Below, one piece after another: positions 36,547 through 48,125 of a stretch of 64,000 nucleotides of DNA (its first letter is position 1; every line of letters begins with the position of its first letter). This stretch comes from Bedellia somnulentella (taxonomy: Eukaryota > Arthropoda > Insecta > Lepidoptera > Bedelliidae). The DNA lies in the NCBI GenBank assembly GCA_963576735.1, contig OY755173.1, forward strand, positions 12,122,873-12,186,872. The letters run 5' to 3'. The position numbers and the translations under genes were made by a program. The notes under the pieces were generated by a model, which saw only the letters and a program-made list of their open reading frames with translations, had not been told where the DNA came from and searched no databases.

Positions 36547-38425
36547 TCAGTGTACTATATTGAGTAGACCTTCTATGTCATCGTATGTCTTCTGCATTAG
36601 CCATTCCAATAACAATGATTTTACTTTGCTTATCGTTTCGGGATAAAGTTTTAATACCTTATTAACTTTATTATAAATAAAGGGACTTAAAAAGGTAAAT
36701 TGATATTTTGTCAATGCTGCTTTGAGTCTGACAGACGGACAAACTATTTCAGATCTTCTTATAGTTTTACAAAAATTATCATCATACGTTAATGACTTAT
36801 GTGTTTTGGTAATTATGTGAAGAATATATAGTTTTCGAACACTAAGTACATTCCAATAAGCATAAACTTCGGTCGTGGGGGTTCTGATTGGTTTATAAGC
36901 CATAACCTTTAAAATGCAACGTTGTGCTCTCTCAATTTTTAACATTGCTGTTTTTCCCGCGCCACCCCATGCACTGATACAGTATGTTAATATTGATTGG
37001 GCTAATGAAAGGTACACCATTTTTAGTTTAATGTTTTTTGACATGAATTCCTCATGTGGGGATTATTACTCATAAATAAAAGATGTTATTAAAGGAAAGA
37101 AAAATTTTTTTTTCGACACTGGCGGGGGCGTATACCCGAAGGTCGCGGGTTCGAACCCCGCCAGTGTCGAAAAAATTTTTCTTTCCTTTAATAACATCTT
37201 TTACCATTTTTAGTGTTTCTGCATCGGCACTATTTCTTAAATTTTTAAATACAAATAAGAGTTTACGAGTTTTTGTTGCCAAGAGCTCAAGATGTGGTTT
37301 CCACGATAGCGTGCTGTCTAGCATTACGCCAAGGTATTTTACATTGTCTGATCTAATTATTTGGTCACAATTACATGATTGAGAGCAATTGTTAGTTTTG
37401 TGGACCTTTAACTTAAATGTATCGCTAGGCTGAGTGACTTTGGTTAGAGAAAAAGTTACGAATTGAGATTTGTTAGCATTAAGTGTAAGTAGGTTGTCGT
37501 CTAACCAATTTCTCACTGAGGCAAGGACAGCTTCAGCTTTTGTTTGTGTGTCTGACCAGGAACAACCACGAACAAGCAGCACGGTGTCATCAGCATATGT
37601 CGTTATTTCGCAATTGGGTAATTGAATGTTGCATAGGTCATTTATATAAAGCAGAAACAGGGTTGGGCCGAGGTCACTTCCCTGTGGGAGTCCGTAAGTA
37701 ATTATTTCCTCATCACTTAGGTGCTGATCTATAATCACGCGTTGAGAGCGATTAGCTAGGTAGTCAGTAAAAATTTCAAGTACAGGTCCCATACTTTTCC
37801 ATTTTCATGAGCAAGATGGATGTAGAGACAGTGTCAAAAGCTTTTGACAAGTCAAGAAATATAGCTAAGGACTTCAGCTTTTTATTGAGGTTAAGAAATA
37901 TAGAGTTGACCAAGTTGGTTACTGTATCTTCAGTGGACTTTCCCCGACGGAAGCCGTACTGATTTTGTGATATAATATTATTTTCGTTGAGATAGTCAGT
38001 CAGTCTGTTGTTTAGTATTTTTTCTATTATTTTAGATAAAGAGGTAAGGACAGATATAGGGCGGTAATTACAGACACTGTCTCTATCTCCACTTTTGTAG
38101 ATAGGATGTACCAAGGATCTTTTGAAGACCCTCGGAAAACAACCTTTCGCAAAGCAGAGATTAATTATATAACTAATTATTGGGCTCAATATATGCATGT
38201 TAGATTTCAGAACAGAGGAAGTAATATTATCCCACCCGGTGGCGCTAGTGTTTTTTAAAGTTAAGATCGCTGTGTTAACTTCGGCCGTATCTGTGTCCAA
38301 CAACACCATAGATTTTAAATTGGTGTTAAGTTTGTGTATAGGTCGTGTAAGCCGTGTAGGATTATTATTACTTTTTATTTTCAATGCAAGAGTTTCGCCT
38401 ACAGTCGCAAAATATTTGTTAATAT
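36547..38425 (-). pseudogene. LINE 4 reverse transcriptase, frameshifted and interrupted
   Basis: Read right to left, the RT starts after the LTR insertion (NKYFATVGETLALKI). It shows NTSATGWDNITSSVLK, VHPIYKSGD, NYRPISVLTSLSKIIEK, FLDLSKAFDTV, then a frameshift at about 37785. It continues with GLPQGSDLGPTLFLLYIND and the catalytic YADDTVLL. At ADAETLKMV it is split by the 187-bp foldback insert and resumes as VYLSLAQSILTYCISAWGGA. It ends near 36547. All catalytic motifs are present but the frame is broken, so this copy is inactive. The motif order places it in the Jockey/CR1 group. Confidence 0.9.
37028..37214. mobile_element. 187-bp foldback insert with tRNA-like 3' half, 12-bp target duplication
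   Basis: Inserted in the LINE 4 RT frame. 'accatttttagt' occurs on both sides (37016-37027 and 37203-37214), and removing one copy plus the insert restores ETLKMVYLSLAQ. The right part is a hairpin: arms about 37081-37126 and 37155-37200 are near-perfect complements, the left arm having three extra T. The tip reads 'gcgggttcgaaccccgc', a tRNA T-arm with B box, followed by a matching stem 'cagtgtcg'. A long target duplication suggests LINE-driven insertion. No matching 5' tRNA half is present. Confidence 0.75.
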
Positions 38426-38586
38426 TGTGGGAACAGCCAAGATATACTGGCCAGTACACCCTGCTGTGTACCAACTTAGAATTTGTATTTATGTTTAGCT
38501 AGAGAAACATTTCGATACCGCGACGTACGATTTTTTTTATGACGCTGCTAGTATGCGAGTGAGTTCGCCGTCTAGCGGTCGCCACA
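38426..38586 (-). repeat. LTR (3' LTR in element orientation)
   Basis: 161 bp, + strand 'tgtgggaacagcc' to 'cggtcgccaca'. It differs from its partner by 'gccaag' against 'gcaaag' near 38437. That near identity suggests a fairly recent insertion. Confidence 0.85.
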
Positions 38587-38840
38587 GTACTCCCCTCCTA
38601 GTCGATAGACGATATCGAAGAGCTAGGAGGTACCTGTTACCAATAGTAGAGAGGGACTAGTGTGCGAGCGAGTTCGCCGTCTAGTAGTAGAGTTTCGTGT
38701 GAGCAGTGAGGCAGAGTAGCGTGCCAGTCGATGCTCGGTAGGGTGAGTCGAGTAGTTTGGTAAGGTAAGCGAGGAGTAGAAGTTGTGGGTAGATTGAGAA
38801 ATGTAGAAAGATTCGTCATGTTGTTGTCGGGGGTCACCAC

Positions 38841-39001
38841 TGTGGGAACAGCAAAGATATACTGGCCAGTACACCCTGCTGTGTACCAACTTAGAATTTG
38901 TATTTATGTTTAGCTAGAGAAACATTTCGATACCGCGACGTACGATTTTTTTTATGACGCTGCTAGTATGCGAGTGAGTTCGCCGTCTAGCGGTCGCCAC
39001 A
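38841..39001 (-). repeat. LTR (5' LTR in element orientation)
   Basis: 161 bp, same sequence as 38426-38586. On the minus strand it starts TGTGGCGACC, ends TTCCCACA and is followed by G and the primer-binding-site candidate. Confidence 0.85.
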
Positions 39002-40248
39002 ATATTGTTTATCGTAACTTGTGGGTCAGTCTGACTTTTCAAGAGCTTAAGGGAAGAATTACGATTGGGCTTTAAATTAATAATATTTTTGATAGTTTGC
39101 CAAAGGGACTTCGGATTGTTTGTACATTTCTTTAATTGATCTTTTTCATGAAGTCTTTTTACTTTTTTTAGTAAATTATTACAATAGGTTTTGTAACGTG
39201 AATATGTTGTATTTAAGATCACATCAAAAGGATTTTTTGTTGTTTTTTTGTACATTTTGTCTCTATTACGCATACAACGCAAGAGACCGGGTGTTAACCA
39301 GGGCTTAAGGATTCTTCGTTTTGAAGGTATAGTGCAGATCTTGGTGTTTGACTCAATTATGGATGATAATTTACTCACTAAGGCATTCGCCGCAATTTCT
39401 GGGTCATTATATGTAAAAATCTCAGAGAAATCACACTGCTCTATATCCGATGACACCCCAGTTTCGTTTACGCGTTTGAATTTGGAATTATGAGGTGTAT
39501 GGTAGTTTTTACAACACATACGATTATCAATGAATAGAATAACAGGAGAGTGGTCTGTAATAAGAGTATCAAGGGTTAAAGTCATAGAGTGGTTGGGATC
39601 GGTGGAGATAACATGATCTAGACACGATGTTTTTCTGGTCGGATTGAGGTGAGTAGGTAATAGACCATGAAATGCAAGCAGATTGAGGTAGTCTTCGGAG
39701 TTGGAGTCAGTGTTGTTTTTACGTATATCTATGTTTAAGTCTCCGATAATGATGCGATTTTTGAATGTTTTAAGTTGTGTTAAGTTATCATTTAGACTAG
39801 TTAAGAAGTTAGAGAGATTTTTAAAACTTGGAGATCGATAAATAGCTAAAATTGCTAACGAGTTGGAAAATTTTAGTAGTAGGCAGTTCGCATCCATGAG
39901 TGCCGGTTCTTCAAAGGAGCAAATCAGAGTATTTTTAACATAAATAACTACACCATCATTTTGATTGCAGTGTCGTGATTGAGTAGATGAGTAGTTGGGT
40001 AAAGCGGGTAAAAGGGGACATTTGCTGAGCCAACACTCAGTGAGTACAATTATATCAAGCTCAGTAGGTATTCGACTAAGTAGGGTAATAAGTGCGTCAA
40101 AATTGTGTTGCAAACTTCGTATATTCACGTGAAAGACTTTTAGTGAGTTATTTAATGGGTCAGCGAATAGATTTATTTGTTCGGGTGAACATGAAAGTGA
40201 ATGAGGAGCTAAAGAGTTTTCAATATCGTCTTGTATATTACGGTCCAT
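39002..40248 (-). CDS. LINE 4 ORF2 N-terminal part: AP-like endonuclease
   Basis: ATG at 40248 (MDRNIQDDIENSLAPHSLSC). Endonuclease motifs are VFHVNIRSLQHN, VLTECWLS (catalytic Glu), IIGDLNIDI, LDHVIS and LITDHSPVILF (catalytic His). The linker (PWLTPGLLRCMRNRDKMYKK) is followed by SLWQTIKNIINLK. The frame is intact to DPQVTINNI, where the LTR miniature interrupts it (the frame then runs 90 bp into the LTR). In a live element this domain nicks the genomic target for cDNA priming. The ORF is only the 5' part of a broken ORF2. Confidence 0.85.
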
Positions 40249-40834
40249 AATTTAATTTAATTATAGGTAACGAAGGGACATTAATGATTGGGTTGTTTAG
40301 ATTGTTACACGGATACATTCCTGCAAAAATGTTAATTAATTTTGTCCTAATTAATAGTACTGGAAGGAGACAGGAAAACCATGGCATAGAAAAATGCTTA
40401 TTCCTATGTAAAAAGTAGGGCAATATCGTAAATATGTGTGAAGGTATGAATACAATATTAATAAATAGCATGTACATTTGACGGGTGTGTATGGGATGCT
40501 TAAAATTAAATGTATATAAGTGTATGTTATTATTTTTATCTGGTAAGTGTGCTAGTGAAAAGTAGATGTATATATTTCGGATCACTAAATATGATAAGAG
40601 TGTAAATATGGCGTATGCGTGTGTAGTAAGTAATTTAAGGTTTCGTGTGTATGGCTCGTTAATGATTAATAATATAATCTGCTTAGAGTTATACAAAATA
40701 AAAGATTTAGAAATAAAATTAATGCAAAAGTATATGAACTTATTATAAGTTATAGCGAGAAAAATTTATATTTGAATAGAGCATGCAAGATTAAATAAGT
40801 ATGTAGTAATAGGGAATACATTGCGGGAAAATAG
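40249..40834 (-). other. Spacer between LINE 4 ORF1 and ORF2
   Basis: About 585 bp, AT-rich. A 152-codon open frame exists on the minus strand (40696-40238) but its composition is low-complexity (many I, L, Y, N), no motif is recognisable, and it overlaps the ORF2 start. I treat it as non-coding. Confidence 0.5.
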
Positions 40835-41753
40835 TCACATGTTTTTGTCCATCACACGGCGTAAGTCCTCTTCTGAGTTAATGGGTATAGGTGGATATCC
40901 TTCCGATTTACGTATATATTTTTCCTTTAGACGTCCAGCAGTATTTATAAGAGTTAGTTTTCCCAAAGTCTCTGGCCAAAAAGTAAATTCGTTTCATTTT
41001 TGCAGTTAAATTTTCTGAAATGTATATAGGCTTTGACAACCCTTTTATTTTCAAATGTTCAGTCGTAATTTTTCCTTTTTCTTTAGTGTGTTGTTTATAT
41101 ATTCTTAAATATTTTTCTTTCATTAGAACTGAGGTAAAGTCAACAATAATAGTGGCTTTTTCGGGCGTAGCAGATTTGGTTCGGAAAATGTCTTTTATAA
41201 AGTGGGTTTCAACAGTAGTGTTCAAAACATTCGATATTTTTTGAAATGTGGTAATTAATGACTCTTTAGATTCTGGTTTTTCCAAATTTATGTTTCGTAT
41301 TTCAATACAAGTAGATCGTTGATTACGCTCATAAGTTTCTATTTTGTTTTCTAATAATTTTATATGCTCGGAATATTGTTGGCGTTCCGATTCAATTTTG
41401 GTAAATTGTAGTTTTAGGTCTTCATACTGATTAGAGATAAATTCTATTGAGCATCGAAAATCGTCAATTTGGGTTTTTACCTCGTCTAAAGAACTGTAAA
41501 TTTTTTCAAATTTTGAATTTTGTTGTATTGTAAACTCAGTAAAAAGAGCTTTCATATCAGTCATAAAAGATATTATCTGTTCTTCACTATCTTGTCGTTT
41601 CCGTTTACTTATGAGACGAGGTGCGGTGGCTAGAGAAGGAGAGGACTCCATGTCAGCTAGGTCGGAAAGAGAGGGTGCTGAGCTTGAATGAGGGCGGCTA
41701 TCTTTTATCTCCAACATTGTCTGAGTTTTTGGTGGTGTTCGCTTAAGTGGCAT
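40835..41753 (-). pseudogene. LINE 4 ORF1 protein (coiled coil plus nucleic-acid-binding region), one frameshift
   Basis: Starts MPLKRTPPKTQTMLEIKD. The N-terminus is rich in Ser and Pro. A coiled-coil-like stretch follows at about residues 75-145 (EFTIQQNSKFEKIYSSLDE, FTKIESERQQYSEHIKLLEN). Next comes a domain with TCIEIRNINLEKPES and ATIIVDF, as in LINE ORF1 RNA-binding domains. The frame breaks at SKGKIY (about 40912), where a 2-base loss fits, and the homologous C-terminus continues in the other frame as RKSEGYPPIPINSEEDLRRV to TGA at 40835. ORF1 proteins trimerise and coat LINE RNA. Confidence 0.8.
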
Positions 41754-42257
41754 TGCGGGTAGTTTTGAAATTTATTATCAAAATACCTTCGCTTCAAAAT
41801 ATCAAAAGTAGACACCAGTTGAGTGAGACAGATGTAGGAAACAATGAGTCACCGCTTCAAAATTATGTGCGCCTGGTACAAATACAGATTAATTTGAAGA
41901 TGGCCTCTTGAATAAGTTATTGATTGGAGGTCAACGCTCGCTGCTTCGTCCAATAGGGAGCGGTCTATCTATGATTGGCGCGCTAAAGTGTAGTTGGTGG
42001 GGCACGAGTCCGAGTATTGTAGTGCGCACGCGCAGTGGGATGACTCACCGATGTAGCGGCTTGACGCGGCGGTAGTGGTGGTGGAAGTCAGCCAACAATG
42101 GCGCCCGTTGAAATTTTAAATAGAACTCCTACACACTTCTGCGATCCTATTTTTCGGTATTGATTTTTTGTGGTAAATTATATTAACTTTGATTTAAAAT
42201 AAAAATTGTAATAACTTAGGGCACGACTGCTCGCTATCGAGGTCCGTAGGGAAGGGA
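41754..42257 (-). other. LINE 4 5' region upstream of ORF1
   Basis: About 500 bp between the ORF1 start and the satellite, relatively GC-rich near 41980-42080 ('gtgcgcacgcgcagtggg'). No ORF. This is where an internal promoter would be expected in a full-length LINE; I see no clear initiator. The element/satellite boundary is at about 42250. Confidence 0.5.
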
Positions 42258-42702
42258 TCGTTTATATATCGTTCTATAGTTCTTTATATCGTTCTATGGT
42301 TTATATATCGTTCTATCGTTTATATATCATTCTATAGTTCTATTTATCGTTCTATCGTTTATATATCGTTCTATCGTTTATATATCGTTCTTTAGTTCTA
42401 TATATCGTTCTATCGTTTATATATCGTTCTATCGTTTATATATCGTTCTATCGTTTATATATTGTCCTATCGTTCTATCTATCGTTTATATATCGTTCTA
42501 TCGTTCTTTATATCGTTCAATGGTTTAAATATCGTTCAATCGTTTATATATCATTCTATCATTTATATATCGTTCTATAGTTCTATATATCGTTCTATCT
42601 ATCTTTCTTTATATCGTTCTATCGTCTAAATATCGGTCTATCATTCTATATATCGTTCTATCGTTTATATATTGTTCTATCGTTCTATCTATCGTTCTAT
42701 CT
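42258..42702. repeat. 19-bp satellite, block 14
   Basis: Same satellite family as on the left of LINE 4. LINE 4 therefore lies within what was one satellite field, or the field was re-seeded on this side. Confidence 0.95.
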
Positions 42703-43718
42703 AATAACTATTATTGTAAGTAAACAAGTTCGTTTTAATGTAAGCTAATTATATTTATTTATTTTTGCCCTTGTCTGGTATGTCTACCCCAGCCCCGGAT
42801 CTACTATTTTTTCGAACCGGGGCAAGAACTTGATATAGCGCTCCCTCTCGTGAGCGTTTGATTACCACTAAGTGGCATTTTTGGTGGTCGAAAGAATACT
42901 ATTTAATAAAATTGTACTCTTTATTATTTATTGCTGATAACTTTTTCTTTAGTGTGACATCAAATTAAATATAACAACAACAATTAACAACGCTCCCGAT
43001 ATTCAAGACATTTTTTTAATTTTCCTCATCGTTTTTTTTTTCTCTTTTATCTTACTACAGCTTTACACGGCGTGCTTTCTTTTCCGCGAAAGAATCTATT
43101 AGCTCATCAAAGTCCGTCTCAAAGGCAGTTTTATTTTCAATAGCTAGAATCGTGAGGCCAGATAAACGTTCTTGGCTCATTGTTGAATGCAGATAGTTTT
43201 TAATTATTTTCAGTTTGCTGAAACTTCGCTCACAGCTGGCAGATGTCGTCGTTAATGTGCAGTATATCCTCAAAGCTTTACTAACTTTAGGAAACGCTTC
43301 TTGCAAGTCATTCTTTCACAGATGTTGTAACAGATCGAATGCACTTGATTTTTCATCAATTTCCGTTACTAGGTCTTTGAATACAGAAAGTTCCTGTCAA
43401 AATTCAACTGCATTCAAGTCTTTTGAATATTTTCGAGCTAGTTCGCCTCCATGTTTCTGCAGATCACCAGTCGACATATTTAAAAATGCGTGACCACTGA
43501 GGAAGGCGATGTTTTCATGTAGGCTCTTGGTTGTTTCATTTTACTAATTACTCGGACACGCAATCTAAAATAAACTAAACAACGGTCCTCCCTTGGCGTA
43601 AAGGGTTATTCGGCTCGGTTCGTGTAGCCTCTAGTGCTACAAGTGACATACGGGGGAATCCCCGGCAGTGATACGTACGTTATCAGTATTGCCAATTAGG
43701 CTACAACTTTACAGAATA
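42703..43718 (-). mobile_element. hAT transposon fragment, copy 4
   Basis: Full fragment form (ends 'acagaatatctttct'), terminus CAGCCCCGGATCTA near 42791, transposase remnant 43055-43306 (LTTTSASCERSFSK, one residue changed from other copies). Same in-frame TGA upstream. Confidence 0.85.
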
Positions 43719-43829
43719 TCTTTCTATCGTTCTTCATATCGTTCTATGGTTTATATATCGTTCTATCGTTTATATATCGTTCTATCGTTCTTTATATCGT
43801 TCTATGGTTTTTATATCGTTCTATCGTTC
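43719..43829. repeat. 19-bp satellite, block 15
   Basis: Short satellite link between two hAT fragments. Confidence 0.9.
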
Positions 43830-44611
43830 TATCTAATAACTATTATTGTAAGTAAACAAGTTCGTTTTAATGTAAGCTAATTATATTTATTTATTTTTGC
43901 CCTTGTCTGGTATGTCTACCCCAGCCCCGGATCTACTATTTTTTCGAACCGGGGCAAGAACTTGATATAGCGCTCCCTCTCGTGAGCGTTTGATTAACAC
44001 TAAGTGGCATTTTTGGTGGTCGAAAGAATACTATTTAATAAAATTGTACTCTTTATTATTTATTGCTGATAACTTTTTCTTTAGTGTGACATCAAATTAA
44101 ATATAACAACAACAATTAACAACGCTCCCGATATTCAAGACATTTTTTTTAATTTTCCTCATCGTTTTTTTTTCTCTTTTATCTTACTACAGCTTTACAC
44201 GGCGTGCTTTCTTTTCCGCGAAAGAATCTATTAGCTCATCAAAGTCCGTCTCAACTCAAAGGCAGTTTTATTTTCAATAGCTAGAATCGTGAGGCCAGAT
44301 AAACGTTCTTGGCTCATTGTTGAATGCAGATAGTTTTTAATTATTTTCAGTTTGCTGAAACTTCGCTCACAGCTGGCAGATGTCGTCGGTAATGTGCAGT
44401 ATATCCTCAAAGCTTTACTAACTTTAGGAAACGCTTCTTGCAAGTCATTCTTACACAGATGTTGTAACAGGTCGAATGCACTTGATTTTTCATCAATTTC
44501 CGTTACTAGGTCTTTGAATACAGAAAGTTCCTGTCAAAATTCAACTGCATTCAAGTGTTTTGAATATTTTCGAGCTAGTTCGGCTCCATGTTTCTGCAGA
44601 TCTACAGTCGA
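43830..44611 (-). mobile_element. hAT transposon fragment, copy 5 (ends at GTCGAC, frameshifted)
   Basis: Terminus CAGCCCCGGATCTA near 43923. The transposase remnant on the minus strand has a 5-bp duplication ('ctcaactcaaagg' for 'ctcaaagg' near 44251) that shifts the frame. The block ends at 'tctacagtcgac' and passes into satellite, the same breakpoint as copy 3. Confidence 0.85.
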
Positions 44612-46556
44612 CGTTCTATCGTTTATATATCGTTCTATAGTTCTATATATCGTTCTATCGTTCTATCTATCGTTCTTTATATCGTTCTATCGTTTAAATA
44701 TAGTTCTATCGTTTATATATCGTTCTATCGTTTATACATCGTTCTATCGTTTATATATCGTTATATCGTTCTATCTATCGTTTATATATCGTTCTATCGT
44801 TTATATATCGTTCTATAGTTCTATACATCGTTCCATCTATCGTTCTTTATATCGTTCTATCGTTTAAATATCGGTCTATCATTCTATATATCGGTCTATC
44901 ATTCTATCGTTCTTTATATCGTTCTATCGTTTATATATCGTTCTATAGTTCTTTATATCGTTCTATGGTTTATATATCGTTCTATCTCTTATATATTATT
45001 CTATAGTTGTATATATCGTTCTATCGTTTATATACCGTTCTATCGTTTATATATCGTTCTATCGTTTATATATCGTTCTATCGTTTATATATCGTTTTTT
45101 AGTTCTATATATTGTTCTATCGTTTATATATCGTTCTATCGTTTATATATTGTTTTATCGTACTATCTATCGTTTATATATCGTTCTATCGTTCTTTATA
45201 TCGTTCTATGGTTTAAATATCGTTCTATCGTTTATATATCATTATATAGTTCTATATATCGTTCTATCGTTTATATATTGTTCTATAGTTCTATATCTCG
45301 TTCTACGGTTCTATCTATCGTTCTTTATATTGTTCTATCGTTTAAATATCGGTCTATCATTCTATATATCGTTCTATCGTTTATACATCGTTCTATCGTT
45401 TATATATCGTTCTATCGTTCTATATATCGTCCTATATTTATTTATCGTTCTTTCGTTTATATATCGTTCTATCGTTCTATATATCGTCCTATATTTATTT
45501 ATCGTTCTATCGTTTATATATTGTTCTATCGTTCTAACTATCGTTCTTTATCTCGTTCTATCGTTTAAACATCGTTCTATCGTTTATACATCGTTCTATC
45601 GTTTATATATCGTTCTATCGTATATATATCGTTCTATCGTGAATATATCGTTCTATCGTTCTATATAAAGTTCTATCGTTCTATCTATCGTTAATATATC
45701 GTACTATCGTTCTTTATATCGTTCTATCGTTTATATATCGTTCTATTGTTTATATATCGTTCTATCGTTTATACATCGTTCTATCGTTTATATATCGTTC
45801 TATCGTTCTATATATCGTTATATCGTTCTATCTATCGTTAATATATCGTTCTATCGTTTATATATCGTTCTATCGTTTATATATCGTTCTATCGTTTATA
45901 TATCATTCTATAGTTCTATATATCGTTTTTATATCGTTCTATCGTTTATATATCGTTCTATCGTTCTTTATATCGTTCTATAGTTTAAATATCGTTCTAT
46001 CGTTTATATATCATTCTATAGTTCTATATATCGTTCTATCGTTTATATATCGTTCTATAGTTCTATATATCGTTCTACGGTTCTATCTGTCGTTCTTTAT
46101 ATCGATCTATCGTTTAAATATCGGTCTATCGTTTATATATCGTTCTATGGTTTATATATCGTTCTATCGTTTATATATCATTCTATAGTTCTATATATCG
46201 TTTAAATATCGTTCTATCGTTTATATATCGTTCTATCGTTTATATACCGTTCTTTCGTTCTTTATATCGTTCTATGGTTTAAATATCGTTCTATCGTTTA
46301 TATATCGTTCTATTGTTTATATATCGTTCTATCGTATAAACATCGTTCTATCGTTTATATATCGTTATATCGTTCTATCTGTCGTTCTTAACATCGTTCT
46401 ATCGTTTTTATATCGTTCTATCGTTTATATATCGTACTATCGTTCTTTATATCGTCCTATCGTTTATTTATCGTTCTATCGTTTATATATCGTTCTTTAG
46501 TTCTATATATCGTTCTATCGTTTATATATCGTTCTATAGTTTTATATATCGTTCTA
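44612..46556. repeat. 19-bp satellite, block 16
   Basis: About 1.9 kb of satellite. Its first 400 bp resemble the start of block 12, in line with the shared GTCGAC junction. Confidence 0.95.
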
Positions 46557-46911
46557 TCTAATAACTATTATTGTAAGTAAACAAGTTCGTTTTAATGTAA
46601 GCTAATTATATTTATTTATTTTTGCCCTTGTCTGGTATGTCTACCCCAGCCCCGGATCTACTTTTTTTTCGAACCGGGGCAAGAACTTGATATAGCGCTC
46701 CCTCTCGTGAGCGTTTGATTAACACTAAGTGGAATTTTTGGTGGTCGAAAGAATACTATTTAATAAAATTGTACTCTTTATTATTTATTGCTGATAACTT
46801 TTTCTTTAGTGTGACATCAAATTAAATATAACAACAACAATTAACAACGCTCCCGATATTCAAGACATTTTTTTAATTTTCCTCATCGTTTTTTTTTTCT
46901 CTTTTATCTTA

Positions 46912-47335
46912 CTACAGCTTTACACGGCGTGCTTTCTTTTCCGCGAAAGAATCTATTAGCTCATCAAAGTCCGTCTCAAAGGCAGTTTTATTTTCAATAG
47001 CTAGAATCGTGAGGCCAGATAAACGTTCTTGGCTCATTGTTGAATGCAGATAGTTTTTAATTATTTTCAGTTTGCTGAAACTTCGCTCACAGCTGGCAGA
47101 TGTCGACGGTAATGTGCAGTATATCCTCAAAGCTTTACTAACTTTAGGAAACGCTTCTTGCAAGTCATTCTTACACAGATGTTGTAACAGGTCGAATGCA
47201 CTTGATTTTTCATCAATTTCCGTTACTAGGTCTTTGAATACAGAAAGTTCCTGTCAAAATTCAACTGCATTCAAGTCTTTTGAATATTTTCGAGCTAGTT
47301 CGGCTCCATGTTTCTGCAGATCACCAGTCGACATA
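46912..47335 (-). pseudogene. hAT transposase C-terminus, array unit 1
   Basis: Dimerisation domain 47163-46912 (LPSTSASCERSFSKLK, Ser for Thr by the private A change) with the common TGA upstream at about 47257. No catalytic core. Confidence 0.85.
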
Positions 47336-48125
47336 TTTAAAAATGCGTGACCACTGAGGAAGGCGATGTTTTCATGTAGGCTCTTGGTTGTTTCATTTTA
47401 CTAATTACTCGGACACGCAATCTAAAATAAACTAAACAACGGTCGTCCCTTGGCGTAAAGGGTTCTTCGGCTCAGTTCGTGTAGCCTCTAGTGCTACAAG
47501 TGACATACGGGGGAATCCCCGGCAGTGATACGTACGTTATCAGTATTGCCAATTAGGCTACAACTTTACAGAATATCTTTCTATATATCGTTCTTCATAT
47601 CGTTCTATGGTTTATATATCGTTCTATCGTTTATATATCGTTCTATCGTTTTTTATATCGTTCTATGGTTTATATATCGTTCTATCGTTTATATATCATT
47701 CTATAGTTCTATATATCGTTCTATCGTTTATATATCGTTCTATAGTTCTATATATCGTTCTATCGTTCTATCTAATAACTATTATTGTATGTAAACAAGT
47801 TCGTTTTAATGTAAGCTAATTATATTTATTTATTTTTGCCCTTGTCTGGTATGTCTACCCCAGCCCCGGATCTACTATTTTTTCGAACCGGGGCAAGAAC
47901 TTGATATAGCGCTCCCTCTCGTGAGCGTTTGATTAACACTAAGTGGCATTTTTGGTGGTCGAAAGAATACTATTTAATAAAATTGTACTCTTTATTATTT
48001 ATTGCTGATAACTTTTTCTTTAGTGTGAAATCAAATTAAATATAACAACAACAATTAACAACGCTCCCGATATTCAAGACATTTTTTTAATTTTCCTCAT
48101 CGTTTTTTTTTTCTCTTTTATCTTA

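Larger units (their letters stand above)
38426..39001 (-). mobile_element. Miniature LTR retrotransposon (TRIM-like), 576 bp
   Basis: Two near-identical 161-bp direct repeats (38426-38586 and 38841-39001), bounded by TG...CA, enclose 254 bp. Flanks carry a 4-bp duplication ATAT (38422-38425 and 39002-39005). On the minus strand a primer-binding-site candidate TGGTGACCCCCGAC starts one base after the 5' LTR, and a purine-rich AGGAGGGGAG precedes the 3' LTR. There is no gag-pol; a 67-codon frame (38840-38637) may be a gag remnant. The internal region holds a degraded copy of an LTR edge near 38658-38690. It is inserted between endonuclease and RT of LINE 4; excision restores VTINNINKYFATV. Confidence 0.85.
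33472..42257 (-). mobile_element. Long minus-strand LINE (LINE 4) with three nested insertions
   Basis: From right to left: a 5' region of about 500 bp without ORF (42257-41754), ORF1 (41753-40835), a spacer of about 585 bp, ORF2 endonuclease (40248-39002), RT (38425-36547), and a 3' UTR (36546-36375 continuing at 33692-33482) ending with AATAAA on the minus strand. Three later insertions interrupt it: a hAT-type element at 33701-36366, a 187-bp foldback at 37028-37214 and an LTR miniature at 38426-39001. With these removed, the coding joins read through cleanly. It is probably nearly full length. The sense strand ends in a T run rather than A, which is odd for a LINE tail. Confidence 0.85.

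Noticed and set aside
37124..37172. Functional tRNA gene
   Set aside because: Only a T-arm and 3' stem are tRNA-like; the opposite strand of the hairpin is its inverse copy, with no D arm or anticodon arm.
38623..38889. Open frames within the miniature LTR element
   Set aside because: They cross the LTR boundary or lack any gag/pol motif; at most a relic of gag.
40238..40696. 152-codon minus-strand ORF between LINE 4 ORF1 and ORF2
   Set aside because: Low-complexity AT-derived composition, overlaps the ORF2 start, no motif.
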